This document shows, piece after piece, positions 36,165 to 48,276 of a DNA stretch of 64,000 nt. Source of the DNA: Apostichopus japonicus (Eukaryota > Echinodermata > Holothuroidea > Aspidochirotida > Stichopodidae); the NCBI RefSeq assembly GCF_037975245.1, contig NC_092561.1:8678001-8742000 (forward strand), written 5' to 3'. The stretch's first letter is position 1; each line of letters starts with the position of its first letter. The translations under genes were made by a program, and so were the position numbers. The notes beneath the pieces were generated by a model, which saw only the letters and a program-made list of their open reading frames with translations, did not search any database and was not told the DNA's origin.

Positions 36165-36322
36165 GAAAGGGTCATTTCCGGCGATCTAGGGAGTATCTTT
36201 ACTCAAAATAATTTCTGTACGCTCCGCGCCAACATGTGGTGGCGCTCCGCTTAGATAGTGTCGAAAGACGCCCCTACAGACCATTCTCGCCCCCTGACCA
36301 ATACCCCTAGCTCCGCCACTGC
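36165..36322 (-). mobile_element. Solo transposon end (CAGTGGCGGAGCTAGGGG)
   Basis: On the minus strand the sequence starts GCAGTGGCGGAGCTAGGGG, a terminus typical of invertebrate DNA transposons, and runs into CACTATCTAAGCGGAGCGCC, the block shared with 8606-8720. I found no matching inverted end within a few kilobases, so this is a fragment. Confidence 0.6.
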
Positions 36323-36329
36323 TGTCTCT

Positions 36330-39085
36330 ATTTACAAGGGTCACATTCAAAATATCAATCATAGCGGATAATGTTTCTTTTCTACACCTAAATGAACCGC
36401 AACCGCATGAAGCTCCTTTCGGACGAAAAGAAACTAAGAGACCGTTCTTTGTATTTACTGCTAAAGAGGCATGCAGTCATTCAGTTCATCAGAGAAGGGT
36501 TTTAGAGCAGGACCGTCAACGAGGCCGGAATCACTGCTCCGGCCACAAATATTTCGACATTACAAATTTACGTCAAATATAGGCGATACTATAAATATAT
36601 CGTTCCCGATAGGCACTACACCAGTGTCATCGCGATATAATCAATGAAATGCATGTTAATTAAATTACCTAAGATTCCATCATACAGTTAAGAAATACCA
36701 AATATTGCGGCGTAGTGGATCATGTAACACAATACTGCTAATACGGTACTTAAACATAGCAATTTATATGAAAGCACGGCCGTTACACGTGACACATAAC
36801 GTTAGCTATAACTAACAAGTACTGTCATATTACCCGAATATAAGTTCTGCTGTAAGGGCCCCACAATCGCCCCGTGCACCCCCACCCCCCCCCCCCCGCG
36901 ATATGGACTAAATCAGGTCATGCAGTTAATATATTTCCAGAGAACTATGATGTTCAAAGGTTTGGAGTGTGTAGTAATCTGTATTGTTCTCTTCTTGCTG
37001 TATTCGTAGTATATTTATATTACACATATTACTGGTGTACTACCCTGCTTGGGGTCAGGAGGTCAAACTTGGTCTCCAAATATGGCGTATGTTTGAACAG
37101 GCTATTAACGAAATAAATTCCAACTTCACCTTTAAAATCAGCGGTCATCGTTATCTTTTCCGTTATAACAGAGTGAGGGTGGGGGGTGGGTGGGGGGGTA
37201 GGGTTTTAAGTTTCCCTAACTGATTTAGGTAGGGGCTGAATCTCTATGAAGGATTTGACATAGGAGGGGGTGTGACTTCAATGAAGTTAGACCTCAAATG
37301 TTGCATTCTGAGGCATATGTAGACTATAACTTGGTCTATAAATTACTCTAAATACAAGGTTGTGTTTATAAATAGGGCTAATCTTGCTTTTTCTGTGCGG
37401 TTGCAAAACAAACTGGGAGGGGTAGGGGGTGGGATGGGTGTGTATACTGACACACGTAACAGTGTTCATAGTTTTCACAAATTAATGTAATAAAAGCCCT
37501 GACTGAACTGGACCGATGATGAAAGGTAATTGGGCAGTGCCCCCCCCCCCCACCACCTCCCCTGGCCATCCCGGCCACCTGTTTGTGTATACCACTGGAA
37601 GTATGTATTTCGAATAAACTATATTAGTATGTGATCAGTTAACAATATATTTTGGTGAAGGGTTACCATTAACTTCACATTTCCAGGACACATCAAATTA
37701 CCTCCCTTCTGGAATATGAATTACTGATGTTTATATCTGTTATACAGCCTTTCTTGTAAGATTTTGGTTTTCAGAATTTTGTTTCTTTGTCACAAGCATG
37801 CAAATGATACTTAAAGCACCAACAACAGGAATTTAAGGAGCACTTTTTGGTTGTTGGGATGGGAAGGGAGGGGGAGGGGTTAAAGTTGAATTCAAAGGCA
37901 TTTCAATCAGATTATTTTGGCTACATTGCACATAATGAGCTGTTTCACATATATTAGTTTCAAGGGATCTGGGAGGGGTGGTGGATTTAGGGTGTTACTA
38001 CCACAGCTCATTGACACCAGACCCACAGCTCTTCCAGTTACTAAATTACCGTCAATTATTCCCCCCCCCCCCTCCGTCCCCTACAGGAAGAACAAAAGCA
38101 ACCAGCAACCATCATGAACAGAGGCATAATACCACGTTAGGAGTAAAATCTTCAGGTAGAGTGTTTTATATTTCTCCATTTTCTATGCTATATATCTAAT
38201 GATATGTTTATTCTTGCACACAATGTCGAACATCAAACATGAAATAAATATTGACCTCAACCATGCTTTAATTTTTTAATGATTTCTCAGAGCACATTGT
38301 AGGAAGAATATTGCATTTACGACCACGAGACACACAGAAAGTTTGACAAACATCACCACCGTTTTATTTTAATGTGCATTGTAATATGATAGATTCTCTC
38401 TCCCACCCACCCACCCCCAATCCCTAACACCCACCTCCCCTCCCCTCCACCAACCTTCCCACATCCCCATTCCCTAACAAAACAGGAAAGCATGCAACCA
38501 TTTTATGTAAAAAGACCTTAACTTAATTTGTTATTGCAAACTCCAACAGTAAACTTACACAAACTTTGTGTACCCTCTTGTGTCCCTCTTTCCAAACCCC
38601 CTCCACATCTCCCAATCTAACCTTCCTTCCCCTTAACTCAGTTTGAAATAATGTCCCAGAGTCTTTGTTAATCTGATTCACTGAAGAGGACTGGCACATG
38701 CATTTCAAATATAGCAATGTCATTTCTACAGTACAATAATATTCAATAGGTGCAATTGAAATCAACGGTAAATTAAAACATGTTTGAAGTCGGTGTTTAC
38801 AGTTTGGAATTCGATATAAGTATATTTGGTAATATTCACAAAAATGTTAAAGACAGTTATATCATACTTTGAAAGAAAAGAACATCGTTGCCTGACTTGT
38901 GTCTATTGCAAAATAAAAAAAGTTATTACTCTCTTTTTATTGTCTTATTTGAGCCAAGCATAAGTGCAAGAGCAGGGGGACAGATGGGTGGGGGTGGGGG
39001 ATAAGGAGGGGTGCTGGTAGATGAATTGGGCCATAGGGTTGGGAAAAAGAGATGGAGAGTCAACTCATTGGGATTGTTTGGTGTG
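36330..39085. other. Unassigned intergenic sequence with many homopolymers
   Basis: No gene was recognised. Repeated C or G runs (36885, 37178, 37540, 38060, 38400) and GGGT-rich patches are the main feature. Short frames over them are artefacts. Confidence 0.4.
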
Positions 39086-39091
39086 TTGCAA

Positions 39092-39470
39092 TATTTGAAA
39101 CATTAGGATTAATTACAAATCTTTTAATGATTTATAAACACACAATATCATATCCCTACTGCTGTAACATTTGAAACATTAGGATTAACTACAAATCTTT
39201 TAATGAATTATAAACACACAATATCATATCCCTACTGTTGTAACATTTGAAACAAAGGCCAAACTACAAATCTTTTAATGAATTATAAACACACAACATC
39301 ATATCCCTACTGCTGTTACATTTGAAACATTAGGCTCAACTACAAATCTTTTCATGAATTATAAACACACAATATCATATCCCTACTGATGTAACATTTG
39401 AAACATAGGCTTACCTACAAATCTTTCAATGAATTATAAACACACAATATTATATCCCTACTGCTGTAAC
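39092..39470. repeat. 76-bp tandem repeat, five copies
   Basis: The unit starts ACATTTGAAACATTAGG, then TACAAATCTTTTAATGAATT and CACACAATATCATATCCCTA. Five copies with about 5-10% differences. There is no open frame across the array. Confidence 0.95.
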
Positions 39471-39479
39471 AAAACAATA

Positions 39480-39970
39480 ATTAGCAATTAATTATTGATT
39501 GAATTCTTTTCGTTAAATTTGTCACATTGTTGATATCATCATTTATAAATATCAACCCAAAAAATAAAGATTTAAGATGATAGCAAAACATTTCATTGAC
39601 CTGACTCAGTTAGTTTATTTGGGGGGGGGGGCAGGTGGGGTGACGGGCAAATTTTCAAGACTATCCTAGTCACACGGATCGACCAAATTTCTGTTCTTGT
39701 TTACATCAAATTCAGATTGCATTGTAAATAAATTTACTCCCAAACAATGAGAAACTGATGTCAACCTCCATCTCTTTGTTGAAATAAATCAAAAATGGAA
39801 AACAATACAACAAAAATTAACAGGAGGCCCATGATCCATCTGAAGGGGGGGAGGGGGGGTTTAACAGCCAAAAGCTGGTGTTCTATTCACCAAACCTACA
39901 CCTCTATCCTACAGTGTACACTGTTTGGCTGAACGAATATAAAAGTGCTTTAGAAAAGCACAAGTTAATG
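39480..39970. other. Unassigned intergenic sequence
   Basis: AT-rich sequence with G-runs at about 39620 and 39845. Nothing was recognised. Confidence 0.4.
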
Positions 39971-39974
39971 TAGC

Positions 39975-40192
39975 TTTAAAGGGTGTGAAAACTCGCGCAC
40001 AAAGAAACGTCTCATGCCAGTAATCTGATCTAGTTTCGAATGAGGTGAAACAGAAGTGTAAGACACCACCATCGATCCCAGAAAATACGCACACAGCTTG
40101 CTACCGTTGGTAATTAGACACTAGTGTACAGTCAATACATACAGCTACGGTCAATACCCACAACACAGTGTACATAGCAGCGATGGACATCT
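39975..40192 (-). repeat. Interspersed repeat, inverted partner of 62755-62993
   Basis: In reverse complement it reads GTCCATCGCTG, TGTTGTGGGTATTGACCG, GACTGTACACTAGTGTCTAA, CGGTAGCAAGCTGTGTG, GGGATCGATGGTGGTGTCT and TCACACCCTTTAAA, each found in the same order at 62.8-63.0 kb. I estimate above 80% identity over about 220 bases. The minus-strand frame over this copy is broken by a stop in the other copy, so it is unlikely to be coding. Confidence 0.85.
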
Positions 40193-40199
40193 CAGGTCT

Positions 40200-41245
40200 A
40201 GATAAAAGATAACAAGGTATCACGTTTCATTACTGTCTGCATTTCGTAGCGACAAGAAAAAAAACTTTACTTGCCAGCAACGGAAAGTTAACTTTCTCAG
40301 AGCGCGGCACACGGTTTGGGGCGAGTCTTCAATGCCTTTAATAACTGCATATCAAATGTAAACTTCTGATCTATTAATTAAAGATGACAAGTAAAAAGTA
40401 TGATTATAATACCATCAAATTTTTCCTTGAGAGAAAAAAATTAAAGTGGTTATGAATATGAAGAAAGAAAACAATGACAAATTATTTTAAACTTTGACCC
40501 CTTTGGAGGTGACTAATTTTAACATTACCTTTCAAATCCCCCAACATTTTATATTTTGAATATGCTAAACAGTCATAAAGTTTGAGCTACCATGGCACAA
40601 ATAGAGAAGAAGGGAATGTCAAAATTCTTGTTCACAATTGACTATAAAGTGTGCACCAGGCAACAAAAAAATGATAAAAATAATAATGATGATAAAAATA
40701 GAGAAAAACAAAGAAGGAATATTTATATGCTGGAGACCATTCTAAAACACTCTGCTTTCTGGTCAAGTGGATTTCAATAACCATTTTTTTTTATCTCAAA
40801 GAAGTGATCCTTGACACAACAGAGGGTTGTCAATTTAAGTATAGTGACTGGAATACACACAGATTAGTTAGTTTTAGTAACACAGAACTCAATGTGAAAG
40901 TAGCAAAGACTTATACATCTTCACTATTAGGAATTTGCCAAGGACCAACCGTGTCAATTTAATCTTTTGAAGGTACTCCATTGTTAATACAACATTAAGA
41001 GAACATTTTTTGATTGAAGTATATGAATTTGATTAAACAATGGATTATATTAACAATTAGTCCTGCCTGGCCAGCCTGATGTCATCATCAATTCAGCCCT
41101 TTAAGGAGCATTCCTGATTTTGAGCATATATTTGAGGTGAATATCTTGAAATCCAGAAATACTACTAGGACTAAAATGTTTCGTTTTTTTTTGTTGGAAA
41201 GACTATAACGTATCAAGACTAAATTTTGCCAAGAAGGTATCCCTG
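40200..41245. other. Unassigned intergenic sequence
   Basis: AT-rich sequence. I see no gene or organised repeat. Confidence 0.4.
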
Positions 41246-41250
41246 AAAGA

Positions 41251-41594
41251 GCAGACAATGTCCACAAGTTTCATGTCTATGTGCAGACATGTCCACAAGT
41301 TTCATGTCTATGTGCAGACATGTCCACAAGTTTCATGGATAAGTGCAGACATGTCCACAAGTTTCATGGCTAGGTGCAGACATGTCCACAAGTTTCATGG
41401 CTAGGTGCAGACATGTCCACAGGTTTCAGGTCTATGTGCAGACATGTCCACAAGTTTCATGGCTAGGTGCAGACATGTCCACAAGTTTCATGGCTATGTG
41501 CAGACATGTCCACAAGTTTCATGGCTATGTGCAGACATGTCCACAAGTTTCATGTCTCTGTGCAGACAATGTCCAAAAGTTTCAGGTCTATGTG
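41251..41594 (+). repeat. 31-bp minisatellite, 11 copies
   Basis: The unit is GTGCAGACATGTCCACAAGT followed by TTCATGGCTAT, with GTCTATG, GGCTAGG and AGGTCTATG variants. The period of 31 is not a multiple of three, so the three overlapping + strand frames here show the same array in different frames and are not genes. Confidence 0.97.
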
Positions 41595-41599
41595 TGTAC

Positions 41600-43200
41600 A
41601 GCATATCCAAGATGACTCTCCCACAAGAGATTTTCTTAATATCACACTTCCATGTGGTTGTCCTTTAGTCTCATCTAAGAGACAATGCACCCACCCAACC
41701 AGCGGATTGGGCCCACAGGATCAGATTCGTGCCAGCCTACCCCTAGGCCCGTTATAGAATTGCCACAACACCTTGTCTTTGCATCGCACATGCTGCACCG
41801 AAATACAGGATTATTTATTCTGGGGTCAAATGGTCCACATCTCATTCTACCTAATCATATCTTTCGCTCTTTTCAAACTATTCTTTTTTATATATTTTTT
41901 TTATATAATTTCCTTTCCCAATTGTCTGTTTATAATTTTACTGATACTATGGGTTAATTATTAGTAATTATTCAACTAGAGTTTGATAAATTCATGATAA
42001 CTGTTTCCAGTTTCTGACTTACTGACAGTCGACTGGAGTTGCAGACAAGGGTAATAGTTGAAGAGCCCCCCCCCCCCCCCCGCCCCGCCAAATATTTATA
42101 AAGGAATACATATCTTTTACAACAGCAAAAGTTGATTCCAAAATATTTCTTTACATAAAATGATCGCCAAAAGTAGAGTGGAATGTTTTCAACAAAAAGA
42201 ACAGATGGTAGGCAGATATATATTTCTCAATATTTTATGAAGTGAAGTTTTTCAGTCTTAAAGAATGACACACAAAAGAATTAAAAATTGTAATATATGA
42301 AATCATTTATAAACAACAACTAATAAAGTGCAAAGTACATCTTAATATCATTTTTATCAGTCTTTAGATATTACCTCCTAAAGGCTTGTATGTTTATTCC
42401 TTTAATTTTATTTGTTTTACATAAGATTCAGATCTCAAAACAAATAACATTCATTGGTCTGTCTTCGTTATGTAGTCCAATTGCAAATAATGAAAAAGGA
42501 AAAACGGGCTGAAATTCCGGACATGTTCTTTTGCAGAGGACAAAATGTCGACTGATTACTCGCTAATTACTCCCTTCGTGAGATGCAAAAGGTTTACAAG
42601 GGTAACTTTCGATGATCAATTGCAAACTATTTTGTAATAATATGAATAACATCTTGATAAAATTGCCACAAATTGGAGCACAACGGCGATGTGCGATCTG
42701 AAAGTATATACTTTCAGGGTACATTTATTAAAATTGTTGGACTCAATTCATTTGAAACAAGGTCACTGATATGAAAATATATTACAGAACATTTTTGGAC
42801 ACAATTTATGAGACTGAACAGAGAAGCAAACAACCTTGCCCTTGAGAAATGTTCTTATCTTCAGATATTTTAAATATTTTATATATTATTGTTGAAAAGC
42901 ATTAAAGAAATTATGACTGGCCATAACATTTCTGTCACATATTAATTTTAAATATTCTTTCAAAGAACCAGAAAATGCAAAGAAGTGTTGATGTCTCGAT
43001 GAAATGCTTTGCTTCATCTCAAAGGATTCTGGTGTCTCCAGTTCCCTTTCCTAAAATATTGTTGATTACAAACTTTTCAAAAACTTGATCTCTGTTATTT
43101 GACATGTAATGACTATTGTACTCCATAAAGATAGGGTTTAAGTACTCATGAAAAATCTTCATAGAGAGTGACAGGGTGGGGTGGGGCAAATCGGGGGGGG
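41600..43200. other. Unassigned intergenic sequence
   Basis: AT-rich sequence with a C-run at about 42066. Nothing was recognised. Confidence 0.4.
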
Positions 43201-43202
43201 AG

Positions 43203-43540
43203 AAGGGGCCAAATGGCTAAGGCCATGGACTTTCAGTCTTAAGGATTGCAGGTTAGAGTCCTGGCAAAATCATTACGTGGTGTCCTTGGTCAAGGCACTT
43301 TATGCTCTCTCCACCCAGTTTTATAAGTGGAAGGGGGGGGGGGGGGGAACTGCGAGGTAACTTGTTAATATCTTTGGCAGTGCACCCAATGGCTGCACCC
43401 AAGTGACACATAGATGTGGCGCACATACTTGGGTGTGGATGGTGGGTGCCAAGTTAACCAACCAATGGCCAGGGATTAACTGTTGTAAAGTCGGTTGAGA
43501 AGGCCTTGGTCTCGATAAAAGACTGTAAACCTTTAAGTGA
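43203..43540 (+). mobile_element. tRNA-derived SINE, family A
   Basis: The head GGCCAAATGGCTAAGGCCAT and a box B-like GCAGGTTAGAGTCCTGGC are followed by GTGTCCTTGGTCAAGGCACT, a block common in marine invertebrate SINEs. The tail ends AAAAGACTGTAAACC. The minus-strand copy at 61640-61892 shares the head, box B (GCAGGTTCGAGTCCTGGC) and GTGTCCTTGGGCAAGGCACT. Confidence 0.8.
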
Positions 43541-43816
43541 GTGTGAGACACATCGAACTTTCCCTTCCTGAGATATTGTGTTTACAAGTTTTCACCTGTG
43601 GTAACCTCAACTGACCTTTGACCTTCAACACCTCCAACATAAAACGATCAAAAGAAGGTGTAACTCCTGTTGCTGTTCTTTTTTTCTTCTTTTTTCCCTC
43701 TCCCTAATGAAAGTTTCAGTAATTTGAATGTATTTCTCTTCGTCTGCCAAAATTTAATTATAAAGACTGAACTTATCTCATACATTACACCACAGCTTCA
43801 TACAAAAGGATAATCC

Positions 43817-43822
43817 TTTAAT
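43817..43822 (-). promoter_or_regulatory. Possible polyadenylation signal (ATTAAA) of the sialidase
   Basis: ATTAAA on the minus strand, about 160 bases after the sialidase stop codon. It is the first common hexamer variant I see downstream. Weak on its own. Confidence 0.35.
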
Positions 43823-43983
43823 CCGCTCTGGTAAGCGTAAGCTTTGGGTTAGTCAAAGATAGAAAAAGGAATCATTCAAGCCTCATGCATCATTTCCGCC
43901 GTCCGACGAATACTCAGACCGTTGAGGATGCCGTCAAACCCCTCAGCTGCTCTCCTCGCCTCTCAAACAGAAAAAGGGTGTTT

Positions 43984-44385
43984 TCACTTCGGAGGTGTCC
44001 TTAATTTTTTCTCTGGCGACTGCAATTTATGCGTGAAAGAATTGGTGCTATTCTGAATGCCGCTGAGAATAGCTTCTAAATTGAACATCTTGAAGTAGAT
44101 AGCATCGTATGCGCTCTGGTATCCCGCTTCGTATACCATCCCGAAATTCTGAGTTCTCTTGACGGGCTTATTTCCCTTCGCCTCCGTCTCAAAGTAAGTT
44201 AGATCCGAATATGCGCTGTTATTCGAGTGGATCGTCCAAGGGACGCTCCAGGTGCTGCAGCCGTCTCGACTGAGTCGAATGGACATCTGCTCCCTGAACA
44301 TGGATGAGGCAGGGTTGGAAAAGATCACCCATCGAGACGTCTGGGAAGGATGATGCGAAGGGGCGGGAAAACCTACCAGGCTGGC
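43984..44385 (-). CDS. Sialidase exon 9 (last): Arg3, Tyr and Glu of the active site
   Basis: ASLVGFPAPSH, FSNPASSMFREQ, SRDGCSTWS, NSAYSDL and FGMVYEAGYQSAYDAIYF, then a hydrophilic tail ending TPPK and TGA. Acceptor TTCTACAG. Confidence 0.9.
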   Translation of the reverse strand, partial: ASLVGFPAPSHHPSQTSRWVIFSNPASSMFREQMSIRLSRDGCSTWSVPWTIHSNNSAYSDLTYFETEAKGNKPVKRTQNFGMVYEAGYQSAYDAIYFKMFNLEAILSGIQNSTNSFTHKLQSPEKKLRTPPK

Positions 44386-47300
44386 CTGTAGAAATGAAAA
44401 GAATTTGTCATGAATTAATGACATGGTCATAAAAGGGTCAGTTACCTTTGATATTAGCTGATGATGGTGATTCAAATTAGCAAAACTTGTTGTGCATTTC
44501 AAAGAAATTCAATCAATGTTTGTCCAATGGAATATTGACCTTTAAAATAGATGGTCGCCCTGTTAAAATTCAGTACCCTTCCTTCACCCACCTACTCCAG
44601 ACGAGCACATTGTACTTCATGGAGTGCCTCCCCTCCCCCTCCCCTCCCCTCCCCACCCTCTTAAATATAACTAATCCCTTTTATTATAATTAATCCCGTG
44701 AATTATAACCAATCCCTTTTATTATAACCAATCCTGTGTATTATAACCAATCCCATTTATAACTAATCCCATTTATTATAATTAATCTGTAAATTATAAC
44801 CAATCCCATTTATTTTAACCAATCCTGTGTATTATAACCAATCCCATTTATTATAACCAATCCTGTGTATTATAACCAATCCTGTTTGTTATAACCAATC
44901 CCTTTTATCATAACCAATCCCGTTTATTATAACCAATCCATTTTATCATGACCAATCCCGTTTATTATAACCAATCACTTTTATCATAACCAATCCCGTT
45001 TTATTAAAACCAATCCCATTTATTTTAACCAATCCCGTTTATCATAGCCAATCCCGTTTTATTAAAACCAATCCCGTTTATCATAACCAATCCTGTTTTA
45101 ATATTACAACCAATCCCATTTATTATAACCAATCCTGTTTATCATAACCAATTCAGTTTTATTATAACCTATCTCTTTATTATAACCAATCCCCTTTATT
45201 ATAACCAATCCCGTGTATTATAAGCAATCCCGTTTATTATATCCCAATTCCTTTTCGAGAGTAAATAAAAAAAGCAATACAAAAACAGAAAGGTACCTGG
45301 CATCCTCCAGCAAATGCGGGTACAGTTTCGTTCTCGGTTTGTTTAAAACCCGGCTCAACCAAATCCATGACTAAGGTTGCCTTGGAGAATGTCAGGCCCT
45401 CGTCATTGCTGAAAGCGTGAACTCTGGGCATGTCCTGATGAAGAGTTCGACAATTCAGGCAAACGTTACCGTCGTCGACTTCCACCAACTAGACACGAAG
45501 GAGGAGGAGGAGGAGGAGGAGGAGGAGGAGGAGGAGGAGGAGGAGGAGGAGGAGGAGGAGGAGGAGGAGGAGGAGGAGGAGGAGGAGGAGGAGGAGGAGG
45601 AGGAGGAGGAGAAGAAGGAGGAGGAGGAGAAGAAGAAGGAGGAGAAGAAGAAGAAGGAGGAATTAAGAAGAAAAAATAACATAAAATAATGCCCATCCGT
45701 ATCTACATCTGTCAACTTTATTTTCTGAACACTCTGATTGTTTTCGGTCAAGTTTGATTGATAATTTCTTGACCAGACACAGAAGAACAACCAGCTTCTC
45801 AATCAAGGGAGATGCATACTGTACCTAAATATCGTCTTTGGCTGATTATGACAGAGAGATCTGTTGTTAATAAAAGCTCCGACAAATTATATTAGAGGAA
45901 AATAATGCTTCGTCTGTGAGATATTGAAGTTTAAAGTTTTGCATCGTGGAGCTGACAATTTTTATCATTGTGTGATGTCATACTGCCACAAGTAGGTGCC
46001 ACATTTTACTCATTTACCATTGCCTATTATTGCTTTTCAAAATATCCAGTGAACCTAAAATAAAATAAAAAATTGGTAATACTGTTCCAATGCCAGTAGT
46101 GTTGGACATGCCTAGAATTTTCTTATGTTATTCCTTTGTATTTACAACCTTCGTTTCAAGGACACTGAACACAGGTTTGTGGGCTAATGGTTTTTTTTTT
46201 TTATTGTCTTCATTGAAACAAGGAACATCACATTATTCATATGATATATGAGAGCTTGTTGTTAGGGGTTAACTTTTTAAGGTCTAAATAAGAAGGGTTT
46301 TGCAACACTTCACGTCATAGTTTGGACATATTTAATAAGCTTCCCAGATTTATCAAAAACTTCAAATGTTTATATCTTGTAAACACAAACAACTTTTCAA
46401 AAAATTGCAACGGATTTTGAATGAGATTATCACACACATGTACTGAATATGGGGCAAATTTGCAAGGTGTCTGTAGTACTAAAAGGAATGGTTTTAATGC
46501 ACAGAGAAAAACTGAGTTACAAAGCAATAACAAATACTACAGAATCACTCAAAAAACAAAATTGGCATTATCTTGAATTTACAATATTATCCCAGCAGCC
46601 TTTCCTGAATACACTTTTGCATACAAAAGTGTTATTATTAATTATTACTATAATGATTACTATAATTATTACTTTAATTATAATTATTATGATAAGTATT
46701 ATAATTATAATTATTATTTTTATTATTATTATATTAATTATTATTATTATGATTATAATTATTATGATTATTATTAATATTATTATTATAATTACTATTA
46801 TAATAATAATGATTCTTCTTCTTATTATTACTATAACATAATGAAAACATTTACCATGGCTTCGTTAGCAAAGATAGGTGCAAACGTTTCTTTGCTGGCT
46901 GGATCTGTGATACCACCTCCAAGTTCCCAATTGACACCCCCGTCATCACTCCAAAATATCACAGCGTAATTGGAGCTATTTAAAAAGTTCAAATCACCTT
47001 CTGCAATTAAACAGAGAAAGGTAAGGATAGTGTAAGGCACTGGTAAAATATTTGGGCCCTTCAATGGGGAGCATGGGAAGTGTTATAAAATTACAACTGT
47101 ACCCCTAAAATCAGCATTTTTTAACCTGGAGTGTGAGAAGCAGTGCTCAAGAGGGTGCAAAGTTATAGGCAACAAATTTCATTGGCATCCTTCCACAGCT
47201 GGTGGTTGGGGAAGGAGGGTGAGGGGGGGAGGTGCGAAAGTCATTTTTTCAATTGCTGTGTGTGGGAGTAACGGAAAAGATTGAAAAGAAAGATGGGACA

Positions 47301-48229
47301 CCGGCCGAAATGAACCGTACTACTTGTTAAAAGTGGCAAGCATTTAAACACTTCAAATTTCACTGAAGGATTCTCAATTCACTCACTTGACAAACATTTG
47401 CCCTTAAGCAGAGCAATCATATTTTTACACCTTTTAGAGGAATATTCTTCACACTACACAACTGTGTCCCTCATTGAACCATACTACTTGAAAATAGTAC
47501 TTATTAAAAGTGGCAACCACTTTACCTTTCAAGGGAGGATTCTTAATTTACTCACTTGGCAAACATTTGCCCTTAAGCAGAGCAATCAGACATTTACTCA
47601 TTGTAGAGGAATATTCTACACAACTATGTCCCTCATTGAACCATACTACTTGAAAAGAGTTCTTATTAAAAGTGGCAACCGCTTTTCCTTTCAAGGGAGG
47701 ATTCTCTGTCACCCCTCTGTCTTTGTCCCTCTGCATTTTACTCCCTACACTCTTCCCTTAATCCTCTCTTTGTCCCTCCACAGTTTATCTTCTACCTCTC
47801 CTCTTCCCCCTGTTGGTTTTTTTCTTCTCTCCATCCCTTGTCAACTAATCCTCTTACATCTATCTCTGTGTTCACCCTGCTCATTAACCTGCCAGTGTTC
47901 TGTGTGTGTATTTGTCCCTTCTGTTACAGTTACTTGTCATTTAGCCTCTGAAGATCCTGCTAGGATCGAAACGTCAGGCCCTCTTACTGTTACACAGTTT
48001 TGTTTTTACACAGGAATCCATAGTATTTTATAAGAAACCAAAAAAAGTCAATGCCTTCAAAACTGTTATGCGAAATATGAATAACTTAATTATTCACTGT
48101 AAATGGGTCAAGAATTTTCTTGCTATTTGGAGTAATTATTCCTCATGAAAATCTCCATCGTATATATTAAAAGATGATGGTTGTGTTTGGGTCTCCTTTA
48201 ACACATTTGAAATGCCATATTTATTAATT

Positions 48230-48276
<47 letters not shown>

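Noticed and set aside
39909-40094. 61-codon minus-strand frame starting MCVFSGIDGG
   Set aside because: The inverted partner copy at 62.9 kb has a stop in the same frame, so it is not conserved as protein.
45417-45802. Glu-rich, Ser-rich and Pro-rich frames
   Set aside because: Shadows of the (GGA)n tract at the sialidase exon 8 acceptor.
47950-47995. Hammerhead ribozyme
   Set aside because: CTGAAGA and GAAAC are present, but UC sits between the stem II helix and GAAA, and G8/A9 equivalents are paired in the better hairpin.
47398-48033. 211-codon open frame on +
   Set aside because: It spans a tandem duplication and a pyrimidine-rich repeat within a sialidase intron and has no protein signature.
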